Source: Tolypeutes matacus
Taxonomy: Eukaryota > Chordata > Mammalia > Cingulata > Chlamyphoridae
DNA length: 64,000 nt
Assembly (NCBI GenBank): GCA_026826555.1
Contig: JAKSZT010054334.1
Span: forward strand, 32,225,556 to 32,289,555
Direction of reading: 5' to 3'
The translations under genes and the position numbers were made by a program. A model generated the notes under the pieces. It searched no databases. It worked only from the letters and a program-made list of their open reading frames with translations, and had not been told where the DNA came from. Below, in pieces: positions 44,490 to 56,170 of the stretch (position 1 is its first letter; the number at the start of each line of letters is the position of its first letter).

Positions 44490-45790
44490 GTTAACTATTT
44501 GAAGTCACTTTCAATGTCTTAAGATGGCCAATAAAAAATTGGTACAGACAGCTGTTGAAATACCTGTATTATCAAAATAGTTTCAGATATCATTTTATAT
44601 AGACACTGTTTTGGATATGCGCCATTTGGATAGGTACCATTTTTAATAAGTACCTACCTAAGCATTCCCTATTATGGGTAAAACATAGACAAGACCTTAA
44701 TAGCGAGTGAGCATCAACTGTGATTATGAAATATAATTGACTGTGAGTACCTTGAGGACAGGGACAATGCCATATAAACCTTGAATTCCCAGTTATCGTG
44801 TTATAAGCGATATAAAGCAGGGGTGCAATCCAGTTCGTGAAATTCAGTAACATCATTTCTTTTAAAGGCTGACAAGAAATTGCTATCTCATAACTACCTT
44901 AATTTTATACAGTAAGAAATGATGCTGAGAGCATCTGTGGTTGGGTCTTGATTTCCTCTCTCTCTCTCTTTCTCTGTACACTCTCACTTTCCTTACACAG
45001 GGTGTGAAAAGCATTTTTTTCTTTCACTTTACAAAAGTGTTCATCCCCTTCTCCGTAGGCATAGTGTGTATTAATTTGTGTTTTTTTATTTTCAAAGTGC
45101 TTGAGCATTGAATTATTTGAACAAGGACTCCACCCTTTCCTGGAAAAGGTCCTCCTCCATAAGCCCTGTTTTTGTTACCATGTTCAGATTGGAAGCCAAG
45201 TAATGCTGTCCCCTCCACTTGTATACTTGGTGAGATAATCAAATATTTCAGTCCATGACTTTCGTTATATATGAATTTAATCTTTTAACAGAACTCTTTG
45301 CCCTCTTTTCTCTGCCCTTCTAGCTGCTTGCCTTCTCATAAGTTTTTTTTTTTTTTGGTTTGTGGATAATCTTAGAATAATTTCAAACTGTCTATCTATG
45401 ATGTTTTAATTAGACTTTCAAGTATGACAATGTGATTTATGTTTTTAGCCTTGTTTCCCATTTTCCTACATTAATCAGATTACTTTTAAAAAAATTAAAT
45501 GAATAGCCTATGAACAAGTTGGGGAGAGTTAGGGACAAAACCCAATTATGTTTTGGGGGATATGAAACTCCTATAGTTGTATATCTAGAAAATACTTCTA
45601 TCTTAAGAATTCTGAAGTTGCTAAATAAGTCAGTGCTTCCTTTGACAGTATTATCTCCTGACCTTTCTTAACGACCATCAGAACTGCATAATTGCACCTC
45701 TAACTTTCTTAAGATATTTATAAATACAGTCAACCAATAAACCCTGCCTTAATTAGTGAAGGACGAGCTCTCTTCCCAGCCGTGAAACAG
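44490..45790. other. Unique-looking DNA with an L2-like patch
   Basis: Bases 44740-44830 (GTGAGTACCTTGAGGACAGG, then GACAATGCC) resemble an L2 3' end. A (CT)n tract lies at 44955-44974. The rest shows nothing recognisable. Confidence 0.35.
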
Positions 45791-45799
45791 TCATTGACT

Positions 45800-45990
45800 T
45801 AAGCTGTACTGGACCCTGGCCATGTAGTATATATAAAAGTGAGAAAGACAGACGTTAAACAAATAATTTCAGAAATTAATTTAGGCAGAGTACTTTTAGA
45901 GGGAAAAATATAGAGAGAGAGTGCTACCGTCGAACCTAATTGGTATAAATGGGACCTAATCCACCTTTAGTAAAGTTTATTAATACAAGT
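45800..45990 (+). mobile_element. Ancient L2/MIR-class fragment (tentative)
   Basis: CAGACGTTAAACAAATAATT and GGCAGAGTACTTTTAGAGGG, with TGGGACCTAATCCACC, follow the body of the old repeat that contains 'agacagacattaaacaaataat ... gcacctaacc'. Confidence 0.35.
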
Positions 45991-46057
45991 TTAAAATATG
46001 AGAACATATGCAGCCCATATTTTATCTTGCAGTAATAAATGTCTACTTCTGTTGCTT

Positions 46058-46274
46058 TTTTTTTTTTTTTTAATTAGAGAAGTTGTAGGTTTACAGAAAA
46101 ATCATGCAGAAAGTACAGAGTTCCTAAATGCCTCTCCCTCACCCACAGTTTTCTTGTTATTAACACTTCCTATTATTGTGGTACTTTTGTTACAACTGAT
46201 GAAACAATATTATTATAATTATATTATTAATTATAATCTATGGTTTACATTAGGGTTCACTGTTGTACAGTTAT
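46058..46274 (-). mobile_element. L1 3' UTR, first part
   Basis: AGAGAAGTTGTAGGTTTACA, AACTGATGAAACAATATTAT and CATTAGGGTTCACTGTTGTA. The same sequence is found at 58065-58270. It is interrupted by a DAS SINE. Confidence 0.8.
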
Positions 46275-46469
46275 TTTTATTTTTATTATTTTTTTAAAGA
46301 TTTATTTATTTATTTATTCATTTATCCCCCCCTTGCTGCTTGTGCTCGCTGGGCCAGCCAACCACGCCGTGCGGGCGGGCCTGCCCTCACCAGGAGGCCC
46401 CGGGAACCGAACCCGGGGCCCCCCATATGGTAAACGGGAGCCCTACTGATTGAGCCACAGCCGCTTCCC
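46275..46469 (-). mobile_element. Young DAS SINE monomer with 9-bp TSD
   Basis: Nearly identical to the copy at 44293, including the ACCACGCCGTGCGGGC linker and CCATATGGTAAACGGGAGCC. The duplication TACAGTTAT is exact at 46266-46274 and 46470-46478. Inserted in an L1 3' UTR. Confidence 0.95.
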
Positions 46470-46478
46470 TACAGTTAT

Positions 46479-46660
46479 GTTTTTAAACATTTTTATTCTA
46501 ATACTATATACAACCTAAAATTTCTCCTTTTAACCACATTCTAATGTATATGTATATTTCTTTGGTGTTGATTACATCTACAGTTACATCTGTAATCTAC
46601 CATCTATTAACCAAAAGTTTTCCAACATCCCAAATAGAATTACTTCTATTGTTTTTCAAG
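46479..46660 (-). mobile_element. L1 3' UTR, second part
   Basis: Continues with AAATTTCTCCTTTTAACCAC, ACAGTTACATCTGTAATCT and TTCCAACATCCCAAATAG, parallel to 58325-58450. Confidence 0.7.
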
Positions 46661-48170
46661 GTAAATCTAATGAATTTAAAAGTTGCCCAGTTTAGTTAAG
46701 GGACACTATGTATGTTCATGAATATACTAACCTATTGAAAAGTTTTCTTGATAGAACATTTTTGACTCCTGAAATTGTGTAGTAGCTCAAGCTATTTTAT
46801 ATTTTTAGTCTATGAGTCTGGGAAAAAGGTGATGCCATTAACAAAAATAAGAAAGCTGAGAGAGCTGTGGGGAGGTGGAGAAAAATAAGATAAAAATCCC
46901 ATTTAACACGGCCAGCAAAGTGGGGTTCCGGTCATTCAAAACTTTGGGTATGTTGATTCATTGATATTAATGCCATTTAATCTGTAGTGTTTCAGAGGAC
47001 ACACAAAGTCAAGAAATGTTGGTACCTTATGCATCTTTATGAATCTTAATACGTGACTGTTTGGAAATGTCAGACTATAGATTTATGGTTGAATAAATGT
47101 CGAATAATGCAGAGAATGAGTTTAATCACTCACTGAATATCTCTACCTGTCCACAGAGGAATAATGATGCACTACTCAAAACTGTCTAGAAACAAAATGT
47201 ACAAATCATTGAAATAGTGTACTAAAAATATGTTCAAGTGTGATGACTCACAAGTCCAAAAAATACCTCATCTGGAAAATTTCCTAAATCTGTATATGTG
47301 TCTCTATTTTTTTTTGTGTGTGTATTTTAATAACAAAGGGTAGAATAAATTAAAAACCTTTTATTTGAAAGGTTATCATTCCACTGGGGAAATTCTTACC
47401 TTTTTAGTATTACTAGTTTTTAGGATCTATTACAATGTCAGATTTTTAACTAACCCCAACTACTTCTAACAAAACTTCTATCATTTTGTTTTTGAATGAG
47501 TGTATAAAGTGTGATGCTATGAAAATGTAGGTCAGGTCATGTGTTGTGATGATGAGTTATTACATATAATCTTTGTACTTTAATAGCTTTGGAGTAAATC
47601 AAGCCTTTTGAAATTAAGGCATAAATGAATTATGGCTCATCAGTACATACTCGGTAGTGATTTTAAAGTGGCTTTTTTAGTTTGAGATCATTGCAAGGAA
47701 AATGAAGCATATGTTTTCCTCTTAAAAAGAGCTACAAAGTATAATACAAATAGCACATTATAATATAGCTAAATGCCTGCAATTGAAGATGTGGACTTTG
47801 GTTTTCAGAATTCTTGTGGGGTATACTTAAACCACTTACAAGATTGTTTGCCTGTTTATGACTATTGATAGGGACCAGTGTGTCCCTGTTCCTGCAACAC
47901 ACTCAGCTATTTTAGATCTTGAGTACCTCTGAACCTGCGCTCTGTTTCTTAGCACCTCAACTAACATCTTTGAATATTCAAATTTTTAGGTCAAATTGTT
48001 GTTTTAATTTGCCACCATTGAATCGTTGGTTTAAAGGACATTCCTGTTTAGTAATCTTAAAAAAAATTTTTTAACTGTAAAATTATTTTTCAACAGCTGA
48101 GAGGAAATTATACAGTGTCTTAGAATTAGTTTTGGAATAAAAACTCCTAATAATTTTAAAGTTATTTACT
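46661..48170. other. AT-rich DNA, nothing recognised
   Basis: No repeat landmark or coding exon. Longest of the unassigned AT-rich stretches. Confidence 0.35.
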
Positions 48171-48174
48171 TAGA

Positions 48175-49330
48175 AATTACTTAAAATTTGTAGCAAGTTG
48201 TAAGAGCAGTACAATTGTTACAGTTCACCATAATTGTCCATCACACAATTCTCCCTCCCGTGGTCGTTAGTCTCTTTCTGAGCTATTTGTGAGCCCGCTC
48301 TAGACATGATGCCCCATTATTCCTAAATAACTTAGTGTGTGTTTGCCCAAAACATGAACACTCACACGTAACTACCACACAGACTTCCAAGTCAGGAAAA
48401 CAACCTTGATATTATACAACTATCCAATTCACAGACTTTACTCAGATTTCACAAACTGTCTCAATGATGTCTTTTTCCCTTTCTGGTTAGGAACTCATCC
48501 AAGAACACACAGTGCAGTTAGCAATCATGTCTCTTCACATTCTTCCAATTTGGAATGTTTCCTCCGTCATTTCCTGCTCTCGTGACCGCTATAGTTTTAA
48601 AGAGTATAGGCTTTACGTTCTGTAGGATGCTGCCCAGCACCCGGTGATGTTGATTTTGATCATGATGATTGTGTTCATGTCTGCCAACTTTCTCCTCCTT
48701 AAAGACGCCATTTTTCCCTTTGTAATTGATTAGTGCTATCAGGAGAGATAATCTAAAATGATGGCAATATCCTTTCCTTCATCAAAGCTCCATCCACCAG
48801 GCTTATTCTCCATTGATTACTCTGCCTGACTCAGCTACCAAAATAATGGTTGTCAAGTGTTGATTTTCAATTTCTGGCATTACTTCTACATTTATTGGTT
48901 GGCAGTCTACTCCTGTCTGCCTGATGTATTTCTTGTTTTCATATATTTATTTATATTACATGATCCTATTTTATTTAATGGTTTATAATTTTTTATATAT
49001 TCCTTACTATTTTGATGTTCATGTTGTCCCAGATTTGGTGACTGGGAGCCCCTTCGGCATGGCTCTTGTGCCTTTTAAAATTTTTTTCTTTTTCTTGTGT
49101 CTTTTTGATACTTGCCCATCAATCTTTGAGTACTTCCGTATTTTCTGGCACAACAAGCTATTCCAGGCACATTGTACTTTTTGTCTTTATGCTTAGAGTA
49201 GGCTATTTCTCCAAACAACCCTGGTTCCTTTTAGTGGAGAATGGTATTTAGAATCCAATCTCTGGGCACTCTGTGTGCTCATTGATACGGGCTCTCTCAG
49301 CAGTCAACTTAGAAATGTATATACATGAAC
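48175..49330 (-). mobile_element. Ancient LINE (L1M/HAL1-like) 3' end
   Basis: The plus strand shows GATTTCACAAACTGTCTCAA, TTCCCTTTGTAATTGATTAG, CATTACTTCTACATTTATTG, AGATTTGGTGACTGGGAGCC and TCTGGCACAACAAGCTATTC. This is the antisense of an old L1-class 3' region and overlaps in content with 35355-36410. The 90-codon frame here is not a gene. Confidence 0.65.
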
Positions 49331-49384
49331 ACATTTTTATACACATGCATCATCCATCCATACATTTGTAACTAAGTCTGTATT

Positions 49385-49823
49385 AGTCTGTGAAACTACA
49401 ACCAAGTCCAACTCTGTCACACTGGGGAGTGTAAATTCCAAAGTAGGGCCCACTGGCATGGTGCCAAACTCCTGAGCTGTCTGTCCTGCTTATAGTGTCA
49501 AGATGTCTCCAGAGCCCTCAGGAGCCCTGCTATTTGAGACAGTATTTACTTTGGCAGACAATGAGATCCTGCTGAGATGTGCGTAAGCGTAACCTCTGGA
49601 ATGACCTCCTGACTCACTTTGAAATCTCTTAGCCATATAAGATCATTTGTGTTTACCTTTCCCCCCTTTTGGTCAAGGTATTTTTCCAGTTGCATTGCTA
49701 GTTGATGCTTGGTCGTAATCTCTTGGTGCCAGGGAGGCTTATTCCTGGGAGTCATGTCCCATGCTGGGGAAAAGTAATGCATTTATATGCTGAGTTCGGC
49801 TTAGAGGCCACATTTAAGCAACA
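49385..49823 (-). mobile_element. L1 3' UTR fragment (xenarthran-type)
   Basis: ACTGGGGAGTGTAAATTCCA, AGATGTCTCCAGAGCCCTCA, GGAATGACCTCCTGACTCAC and TTCCTGGGAGTCATGTCCCA. Same family as 18228-19376 and 59340-60540. Confidence 0.8.
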
Positions 49824-50361
49824 CATGGGTTGGCTTTTTACAATGGGAATTTATTAGTCTACAGTTTTGTTTTGTTTTTTTTTGTTTTTTTTTTGTTCAC
49901 AGAGATCTTGGGGATTGAATCTGGAACCTCGTACCTGTGAAGCAGACACCCAAATGCTAAGTCACACTCACTCCCAAACTTAGTTTTGAGACTGAAAAAA
50001 AAGTCCTCCAAATCAAGGTATCATCAAGGTGATGCTTTCTTTCCGAAAACTGACTGCTAGTGATCCTTGGTTCCTCTGCCACATGGCAAGGCACACGTCA
50101 GGGTCTGCTAATCTTTCCTTTCTCTTCTGGGTTTGTTTCAGCTTCTTGCTTCTCTGGTGGCTTTCTCTCTCTTTTTTTAAACTCGTTCTCTTATAAAGGA
50201 CTCCAGTAAGAGTATTAAGACCCATCCTGAATGAGATGGGTCACACCTTAACTGAAGTAGCCTCCTCAAAAAGTCCTACTTAAAATAGGTCTACATCCAC
50301 AGGAATGGATTAGCTTTAAGAACATGATTTTCTGGGGTGCATACAGCTTCAAATTACCACA
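49824..50361 (-). mobile_element. MaLR LTR carrying a SINE insertion
   Basis: On the minus strand it starts TGTGGTAATTTGAAGCTGTA at 50361 and runs through ATTCCTGTGGATGTAGACC and ACTCTTACTGGAGTCCTTTA. It ends at ACTAATAAATTCCCATTGTA, close to the L1 3' UTR. Same broad family as 30567. The last bases of the LTR are missing. A DAS-like SINE interrupts it at 49868-49977. Confidence 0.75.
49868..49977 (-). mobile_element. Diverged DAS-like SINE
   Basis: A T-rich stretch (the tail) is followed by GAGATCTTGGGGATTGAATC, TGGAACCTCGTACCTGTGAA and GCTAAGTCACACTCACTCC. This is the antisense order of tail, box B and head, more diverged than the other copies. A short direct repeat, AGTTTTG, flanks it. 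Confidence 0.6.
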
Positions 50362-50412
50362 ATCTCCAATTCCAATCCAACACTTCGGGGTTCATTGTAG
50401 TCTTTACCCATT

Positions 50413-50452
50413 CTTTTTATAAATACCTGCCACAGCAGGTATTTATAAAAAG
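50413..50452. repeat. Near-perfect 40-base palindrome
   Basis: Two 18-base arms (CTTTTTATAAATACCTGC and GCAGGTATTTATAAAAAG) are perfect complements with a four-base CACA spacer. It could form a cruciform or an RNA hairpin. It lies in a repeat-free 400-base gap between two LTRs. Confidence 0.9.
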
Positions 50453-50770
50453 GTATTAACAAGCCTGGAGCTTGTTATCCTCACTGTATTTATTGTTCAA
50501 TCACTTCACCCATTTTCTCTTTCCACTCTTTCATCTGCCTGTTATCTCCTTACCTTCTACCTCCTAGTGACCTGTTTCTTTGGTCTTTAGTGGACAGCTG
50601 TTAACCTGCTGCCCTGCTGTTCCCCTTCTCCCCTCAGCACCCCTAAGTGCTTGGTGCAAGTGGGCATGCTTACCTACATGTATCATTGTCCTGTCTCACC
50701 CCCCATCCCCACCCCAGCACTCCAAATCCTTGGGTGCTGGTGGGCACAAGCTACAATAACGTTTTAAGGG

Positions 50771-51462
50771 TGTATTAGTCAGCCAAAAGGGGTGTGGTTG
50801 TAAAATACCAGAAATCAGTTGGTTTTTATGAAGGGTATTTATTTGTGGTAGAAGCTTACAGTCACAAGGCCATAAAGAGTCCAACTCAAGGTACCATAAG
50901 AGGTACTTTCTCACCCAAAGTCTGTTGCCATGTGTTGTCGCAAGATTGTGGATGATGTCTGCGAGGGTTCAGTCTTCCTCCTCCTCCCCCCAATGCTCCG
51001 TGGTCCCAGCTTCTTCCAGTCTCTGCCACAGGCTGGGACAAATCTTGTCTTTCTCCCAGGGCTCCTTTCTTTCCGGGTTCAGCTGCTCTGCTCTCTACAT
51101 AAGGCCAGCTGTAAACTATCAGGTGTCTTGTCTCTCTTCCCAGGGCCTCTACCGTGTCTAATGGAGCCTTCTCTCTTTCCTCACGTATCTCCGTCTGTGT
51201 GTGCTTGCTTCCGGGGTCCTGAATCAAAATGCTAACTGTCTATTCTGCCTTCTTGTTTTCTCTCTGAGTCCCTACCCACCAAGGGGGCTGGGACTTGATG
51301 TCCTACTGACACGGCCCAGTCAAAGCCCTAGTCATAATTTAATCAAGTAAAAGTGAAACCTCTGAATCCAGTCCAATCTAATATGCCCAGAGGCACAGAC
51401 CAGTTCACAAACATAATCCAGTATCTGTTTTTGTTATTCATAAACAATATCGAACTGCTACA
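50771..51462 (-). mobile_element. Solo LTR, MaLR/ERVL type
   Basis: The plus strand starts TGTATTAGTCAGCCAAAAGG and ends CGAACTGCTACA, the intact TG...CA termini of the family. The flanking five bases (AAGGG and AGAGC) do not match, so the duplication has decayed or the element recombined. Confidence 0.85.
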
Positions 51463-51779
51463 AGAGCGAATTTGAAAATCACGTACCATTTTATGCCATT
51501 TTTATCACTGTTGTTAGAATAGGTTTTTTCTCCTTCCTACTTTCAGTTTAAATCAATGCTTTTTTTTTTTCTTTGTGCTTACCATGTGTCAGGCATCATT
51601 CTGTTAATACTACAGAAGTGAAGAAGATAGACATGGTCCCTGCCGATACGGACCCATGACCAGTGAGTGAAGTGGCTAAATTATGAACGATGCATTTCAC
51701 AAAATGGGAAGAACAGGGTGCTGTGGAAACTTATTGGAGGCACTTCCCCAGTGCTTTGTACTTAGGTTCTCTTCTCAGA
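51463..51779 (+). mobile_element. Ancient L2/MIR-class fragment (tentative)
   Basis: TGTGCTTACCATGTGTCAGG, CATCATTCTGTTAATACTAC, GACATGGTCCCTGCCGATAC and GAACAGGGTGCTGTGG follow the order of the old repeat noted elsewhere. Diverged. Confidence 0.4.
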
Positions 51780-51784
51780 CCTGG

Positions 51785-52350
51785 TGTGGTAGTTTGAAAT
51801 TATTTTATGAATCCCCAAAAGACAAAGATTATGTTTTTAAACTAATCTATTTGTGTGGGTGTGATATCCTTTGATTACATTAAATTCTGTTGAGGGTCCT
51901 TTGATAGATTACTTGATAAGATCACCACAGTGCTATTGATTGGACTCTGTCAGGGAGATGTGAGTCAGGTTGAGTCTATGCCCCTTTGCTGGGCCTAATA
52001 TAAACTTGAGACACAGAGACAGGAAAAAGGGAGCTGCCATGTTTGATCCAGCCATAAGAGAGGAGTAGAGGATCACTTAAGCATGAAGACCCCCAAGAGG
52101 CTGGACCCATGGAGAGCTCAAGAGGAAACAAGCCATATGCCAGGTGTGCCTACACCTGCAGAAAGGTGGAGAGCTTGCAGATATTGCTGGCCATCTTGCT
52201 TCCCCATGTGGTAGCTAACTTCGGTGAGAAAATGCCTCATGGACTCTTCATGGCCTTGGAACTGTAAGCTTTTACCCCAAATAAATCCATGTTATGAGAG
52301 CTAACCCATTTCTGGTACTTTGCTTTGGCAGCCCTTTGGCAACTAAAACA
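51785..52350 (+). mobile_element. Complete solo LTR, MaLR type, 5-bp TSD
   Basis: Begins TGTGGTAGTTTGAAATTATT and has a TTGGAACTGTAAGCTTTTAC, CCCAAATAAATCC polyadenylation region. It ends GGCAACTAAAACA. The duplication CCTGG is exact at 51780-51784 and 52351-52355. No internal genes. Confidence 0.92.
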
Positions 52351-52355
52351 CCTGG

Positions 52356-52970
52356 TATCTTTGTCCTCCAAGATTTAATGAATGAATAATTTAGTATTTG
52401 TGGTATGGATATGAATGTGTGTATATGGCCAGGTATAAGGCTGACTAAAAGAATAGCTGACTAGAGGAGTGTTGCAGAATTTGAAAAGACTAGCACTTTG
52501 ATTTGATGATCCCACATATATTCTTCTGGTCAGAGGGAGATAGCTTAAGTTTCTGAACAGGGTGAAATTTGTGCTGTAAAGGCATAATATGGTTTTTTTG
52601 GGGTAGGTGTAGGGCAAAGAGATTTGCCTAAAACCATTTATAAAATCATCATTAGGAATGTAATTCCAAAAACAAAATAAAAATGAGTCATTATAAAGTA
52701 TCTCTAACCTTCACAAAGCAAAATTGTTTGACATGTAACTTATTTGTGAAATCCTGTGACATATAACATAGCCGTTTAAGGATTTGGAAATATTAAGTGT
52801 TCCATATGAACTTGTTTACCTTTTTGCCTAAATCTATATATATTTTTACATTTTGAACATAACCGCTTAATAATAGATCAGTGCTACTTAAACTACAATA
52901 TATTTTCTAAAAATTAAGCCTATTATGAAAACTCCTTGCCTAAAAATTCATAAACAAAGGTTATCATGTG
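52356..52970. other. Unique-looking AT-rich DNA
   Basis: Nothing recognised. Confidence 0.35.
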
Positions 52971-52976
52971 TCTAAG

Positions 52977-53440
52977 TTTGCCAGAGCTGCTATGACAAAT
53001 ACCGTACACTGTTTGGCTTAAAGAACAGGAACTGTTTGACTGACAGTTTTGAAGCTGGAAGTCCCAAATCAAGGTCTCGACAGGCCATCCTTCTTCTGGA
53101 GTCTGTAGCATTCTGGTGATGGCTTATTCCCATCCTTAGGCTTGCATTTCTGTCTCTGATATGTGGTGATCTCTCTCTCTTCTCCTGACTTCTGGCTTCT
53201 TCTAACTGACTGTATTCAGATTTCCTCTTTATAAAGCATCTGGTCATATGGATTAAGGCTCACCCTGATTCAGTTTGGCCTCATCTTGACAGGATCTTCT
53301 AAGATCCTGCTCACAAATGAGTCCACTTGTTAAACGACAACATATTCAAATGTCCTGTTTACGAATGGGTTCACACCTGCAGAAATGTGGATTACGACTT
53401 GAACTTGTCTTTTGTGGGGTACATGATTCAATCCTCAACA
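52977..53440 (-). mobile_element. MLT1-type LTR
   Basis: The plus strand reads TAAGTTTGCCAGAGCTGCTA, TGACAAATACCGTACACTG, CCCAAATCAAGGTCTCGACA, TTTATAAAGCATCTGGTCAT and TGATTCAATCCTCAACA. This is the reverse complement of an MLT1 LTR from end to end. Frames of 62-85 codons inside it are by-products. Confidence 0.8.
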
Positions 53441-53499
53441 CCAAGGTCTTATTTATATAATGATTTTTTCCTTCAGTATTTACTAAATATCTATGAAGT

Positions 53500-54480
53500 T
53501 TGCATTTCTGTGCTGTGGCAGAAACCCACATATGAGCGCAAAAAGATAAACCAGTTAAAAAATAGACAAAGGACTTAAGTAGACATTTCTCTAAAGTAGA
53601 TATACAGATGACCGATAAGTATATGAAAAGATGCTTATCATCGTTAGTCAGTAGGGAAATGCAGATCAAAAATCATGAGATACTACTTCATACCTGCCGG
53701 AATGGATAATATTGAAAACAAAACCAAACAAAATATAACAACTATAGGTGAAGATGTGGAGAAATTTGAATCTTTGTACATTGATGTAAAATGGTGCAGC
53801 CACTATGGAAAACAGTTTGGTGGTTCCTTAACGTTAAACATAGAATTGTCATATGACCTGGCAATTCCACTTCTAGGCATTTACCCTCAAAATTGAAAAC
53901 GGGGACTGCAACAGATATGTTCCTGCAGCATTATTCACTATAGCCAAAAGGTTGAAGCAACCCAAGTGTCCATCAAAAGATAAACTGATAAATTGTGGAA
54001 TATACATACAATGGAATACTTACTCAGCTGTAAAGATGAATAAAGTTTTGATACACACTACAACATAGTGAAACGTGTTTTCATGAAAATGTGAGTGAAA
54101 TAAATCAGACACAAAGAGATAAATATGTATGATTCCAGTTATATGAAATATCTAGAAAAGAAATTCATAAGACAAAGTAGATTAGATGTTACCAGGGGCC
54201 AGGATGAGTGGGGGATGGGAGTTAGTAATGGATGTTGATGATAGCGACACAGTATTGGGGATATACCACCATTGAATTGCACACTTAAAAATGGTTAAAA
54301 TGGTGGAATTTTGTGTTATGTTACCACGATAAAAATTTAAAACTTAATAAAAAGAACAAATTACTCTTATGTGCAACAACTTGGATGACTATCACAGATG
54401 TAATGTTGACCAAAGGAGCCAGATACGCTGTATGAGTCTATTCATATGAAGTAGACAAACAGGTAAAATTAAAAACAAAC
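53500..54480 (+). mobile_element. Old L1 ORF2 end and 3' UTR
   Basis: GTAGACATTTCTCTAAAGTA, AGTAGGGAAATGCAGATCAA, AATGGTGCAGCCACTATGG, ACAATGGAATACTTACTCAG and ATTGAATTGCACACTTAAAA, in the plus-strand L1 order. Bases 54355-54480 repeat part of this (CAACTTGGATGACTATCACA) and may be a second fragment. The 73-codon frame 53675-53896 is an L1 remnant. Confidence 0.8.
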
Positions 54481-56030
54481 CAACTCTCACCCCCGCCCCC
54501 CAAACCCATGTATGAGGTTTGACACAGCCATTTGGTATTCATTATACAGACCAACAGGGCATTTACTAGATGCCTATAGAGTCACGGATGGTGGAAAGAA
54601 CTTTAGAAAATTGTATTATCTTGTCAGAAAAGGTAAAATGACTTCCACCAAGTCATTGAACTTGAATGCATTAGAGCCAGGAGCCTAGATAAGGAATTTC
54701 ATTCTCCAGGTTCCAAGACTGAATCTCCATGGTTTTAGTGTTTCAGGATTTGGTGGTAGTGGTTGTAATTATCCTCATTATTTTTATTATTTGATTAGCC
54801 TGACAGTTCATAATACCAAGCTTTTGTCATAGGTAAGCAATGCTGATGATTAATAATTATCGGTGCGATTACCTGGACCATTTTTAGCACACAATAAAAG
54901 TGGGCATAGTGTCAATTTGTAATTCAGCATTCTAAGCAGAGATGCAGCTGTGTATGATAAACTGAAAATCTGTATTGCCTCTATCATTATGGGTGAAATA
55001 GCTATATTTCTGGGATCAGGAGTTCTGGGATTCTGTGAGTAGGTGAATGAAAATTAGAGCTTCTAAGTCTAAATATCTATTTGATGGTAGAGGCAGACTA
55101 TAACCTACAAAAATAAGTTTAGCTGGTTGGTTGTTTCCATTTCTAGTCTTCTTTCTTTTTTGGACTTATACATGTTATAATAGAGGGAAAATATCAGGAT
55201 TGAATTCTGATTGTCTTCTTAGTAAGCCAATATATGTGCCTATAAAGCAAAAAGAATATTTTTAAAAAGTATTTGGAGCAGCAATTTATGGAGTTGGACT
55301 CTGTTGTATAGACAGCAGTGAGTGCTAGTTTAAAAAAAAATTGCTTTGCAATTGCAGTCGCTTAAACCATAAAAGCACATGAATACATGAATTATATATT
55401 CTCATTTTAGATTATGCTGTGATGTTAAATGTTTGGGAAGAGACCTACAACTTAAAAATATTGGAATGTAGTGCCAGAGTCTTGTTAAGCAGCAAATCTG
55501 CAGTATTTGAATATTTGGAGTCATGGTTTTGATGCCCTACAAGTTAAATTTGATAATGTTTTTATTTTTTGAAATTTGTAACTGTTTAAACAAATTCTGC
55601 AGGCATGTGTACAACCCATCCATGTGGTTGGTGCCTCAGTGTCCTCCAATACTTAGTTGTTGATAAGAGAGTCAATCAGAGAAAACTTAGGTATTGTGTT
55701 CCCAGCAAAGATGGATAATATAAAATAATTATGTTCTCAGCGTTAAAAGGTCATTTGAAGATGGTAAGTAGAAGTGATATGCTATTGTACTTTCTAAAAA
55801 TGCTATGTTTCTATGTACACCCTCTAAGAAGAGAATTCAAAAATTAACCTTATTTTATATTAGTAATAAAGCCCCTGAGAAACTACCAGCTTTGCCTTCT
55901 TTGAATGCAGCTCTTGGAGAATCTTTTGAGACACAAAACAAAGTAACAACTGTGAGTGTAAAATTAGTTCTGAAGTTGGTGTTTTATATTTATTTTTAAC
56001 TGAATTCTTGTTATCATGATATGAGCTAAG
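54481..56030. other. Unique-looking AT-rich DNA
   Basis: No recognised repeat or exon. A C-run is at 54490-54503. Confidence 0.35.
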
Positions 56031-56034
56031 TACT

Positions 56035-56170
56035 TTCCTTTTTTTAAAAAGTTAGAAGCCGAAGTTCAGAGAGGTGACATAACTTACCAAAGGAAAACAA
56101 CTAGGAAGTGATGGATCTGGAATTTGAACTCAGAAATGTCTGACTTGATGTTTCTAACAAATCTAGATTT
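56035..56170 (+). mobile_element. MIR-like ancient SINE
   Basis: GAAGTTCAGAGAGGTGACAT, AACTTACCAAAGGAAAACAA, CTAGGAAGTGATGGATCTGG and AATTTGAACTCAGAAATGTC follow the MIR 3' half closely. Confidence 0.75.
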
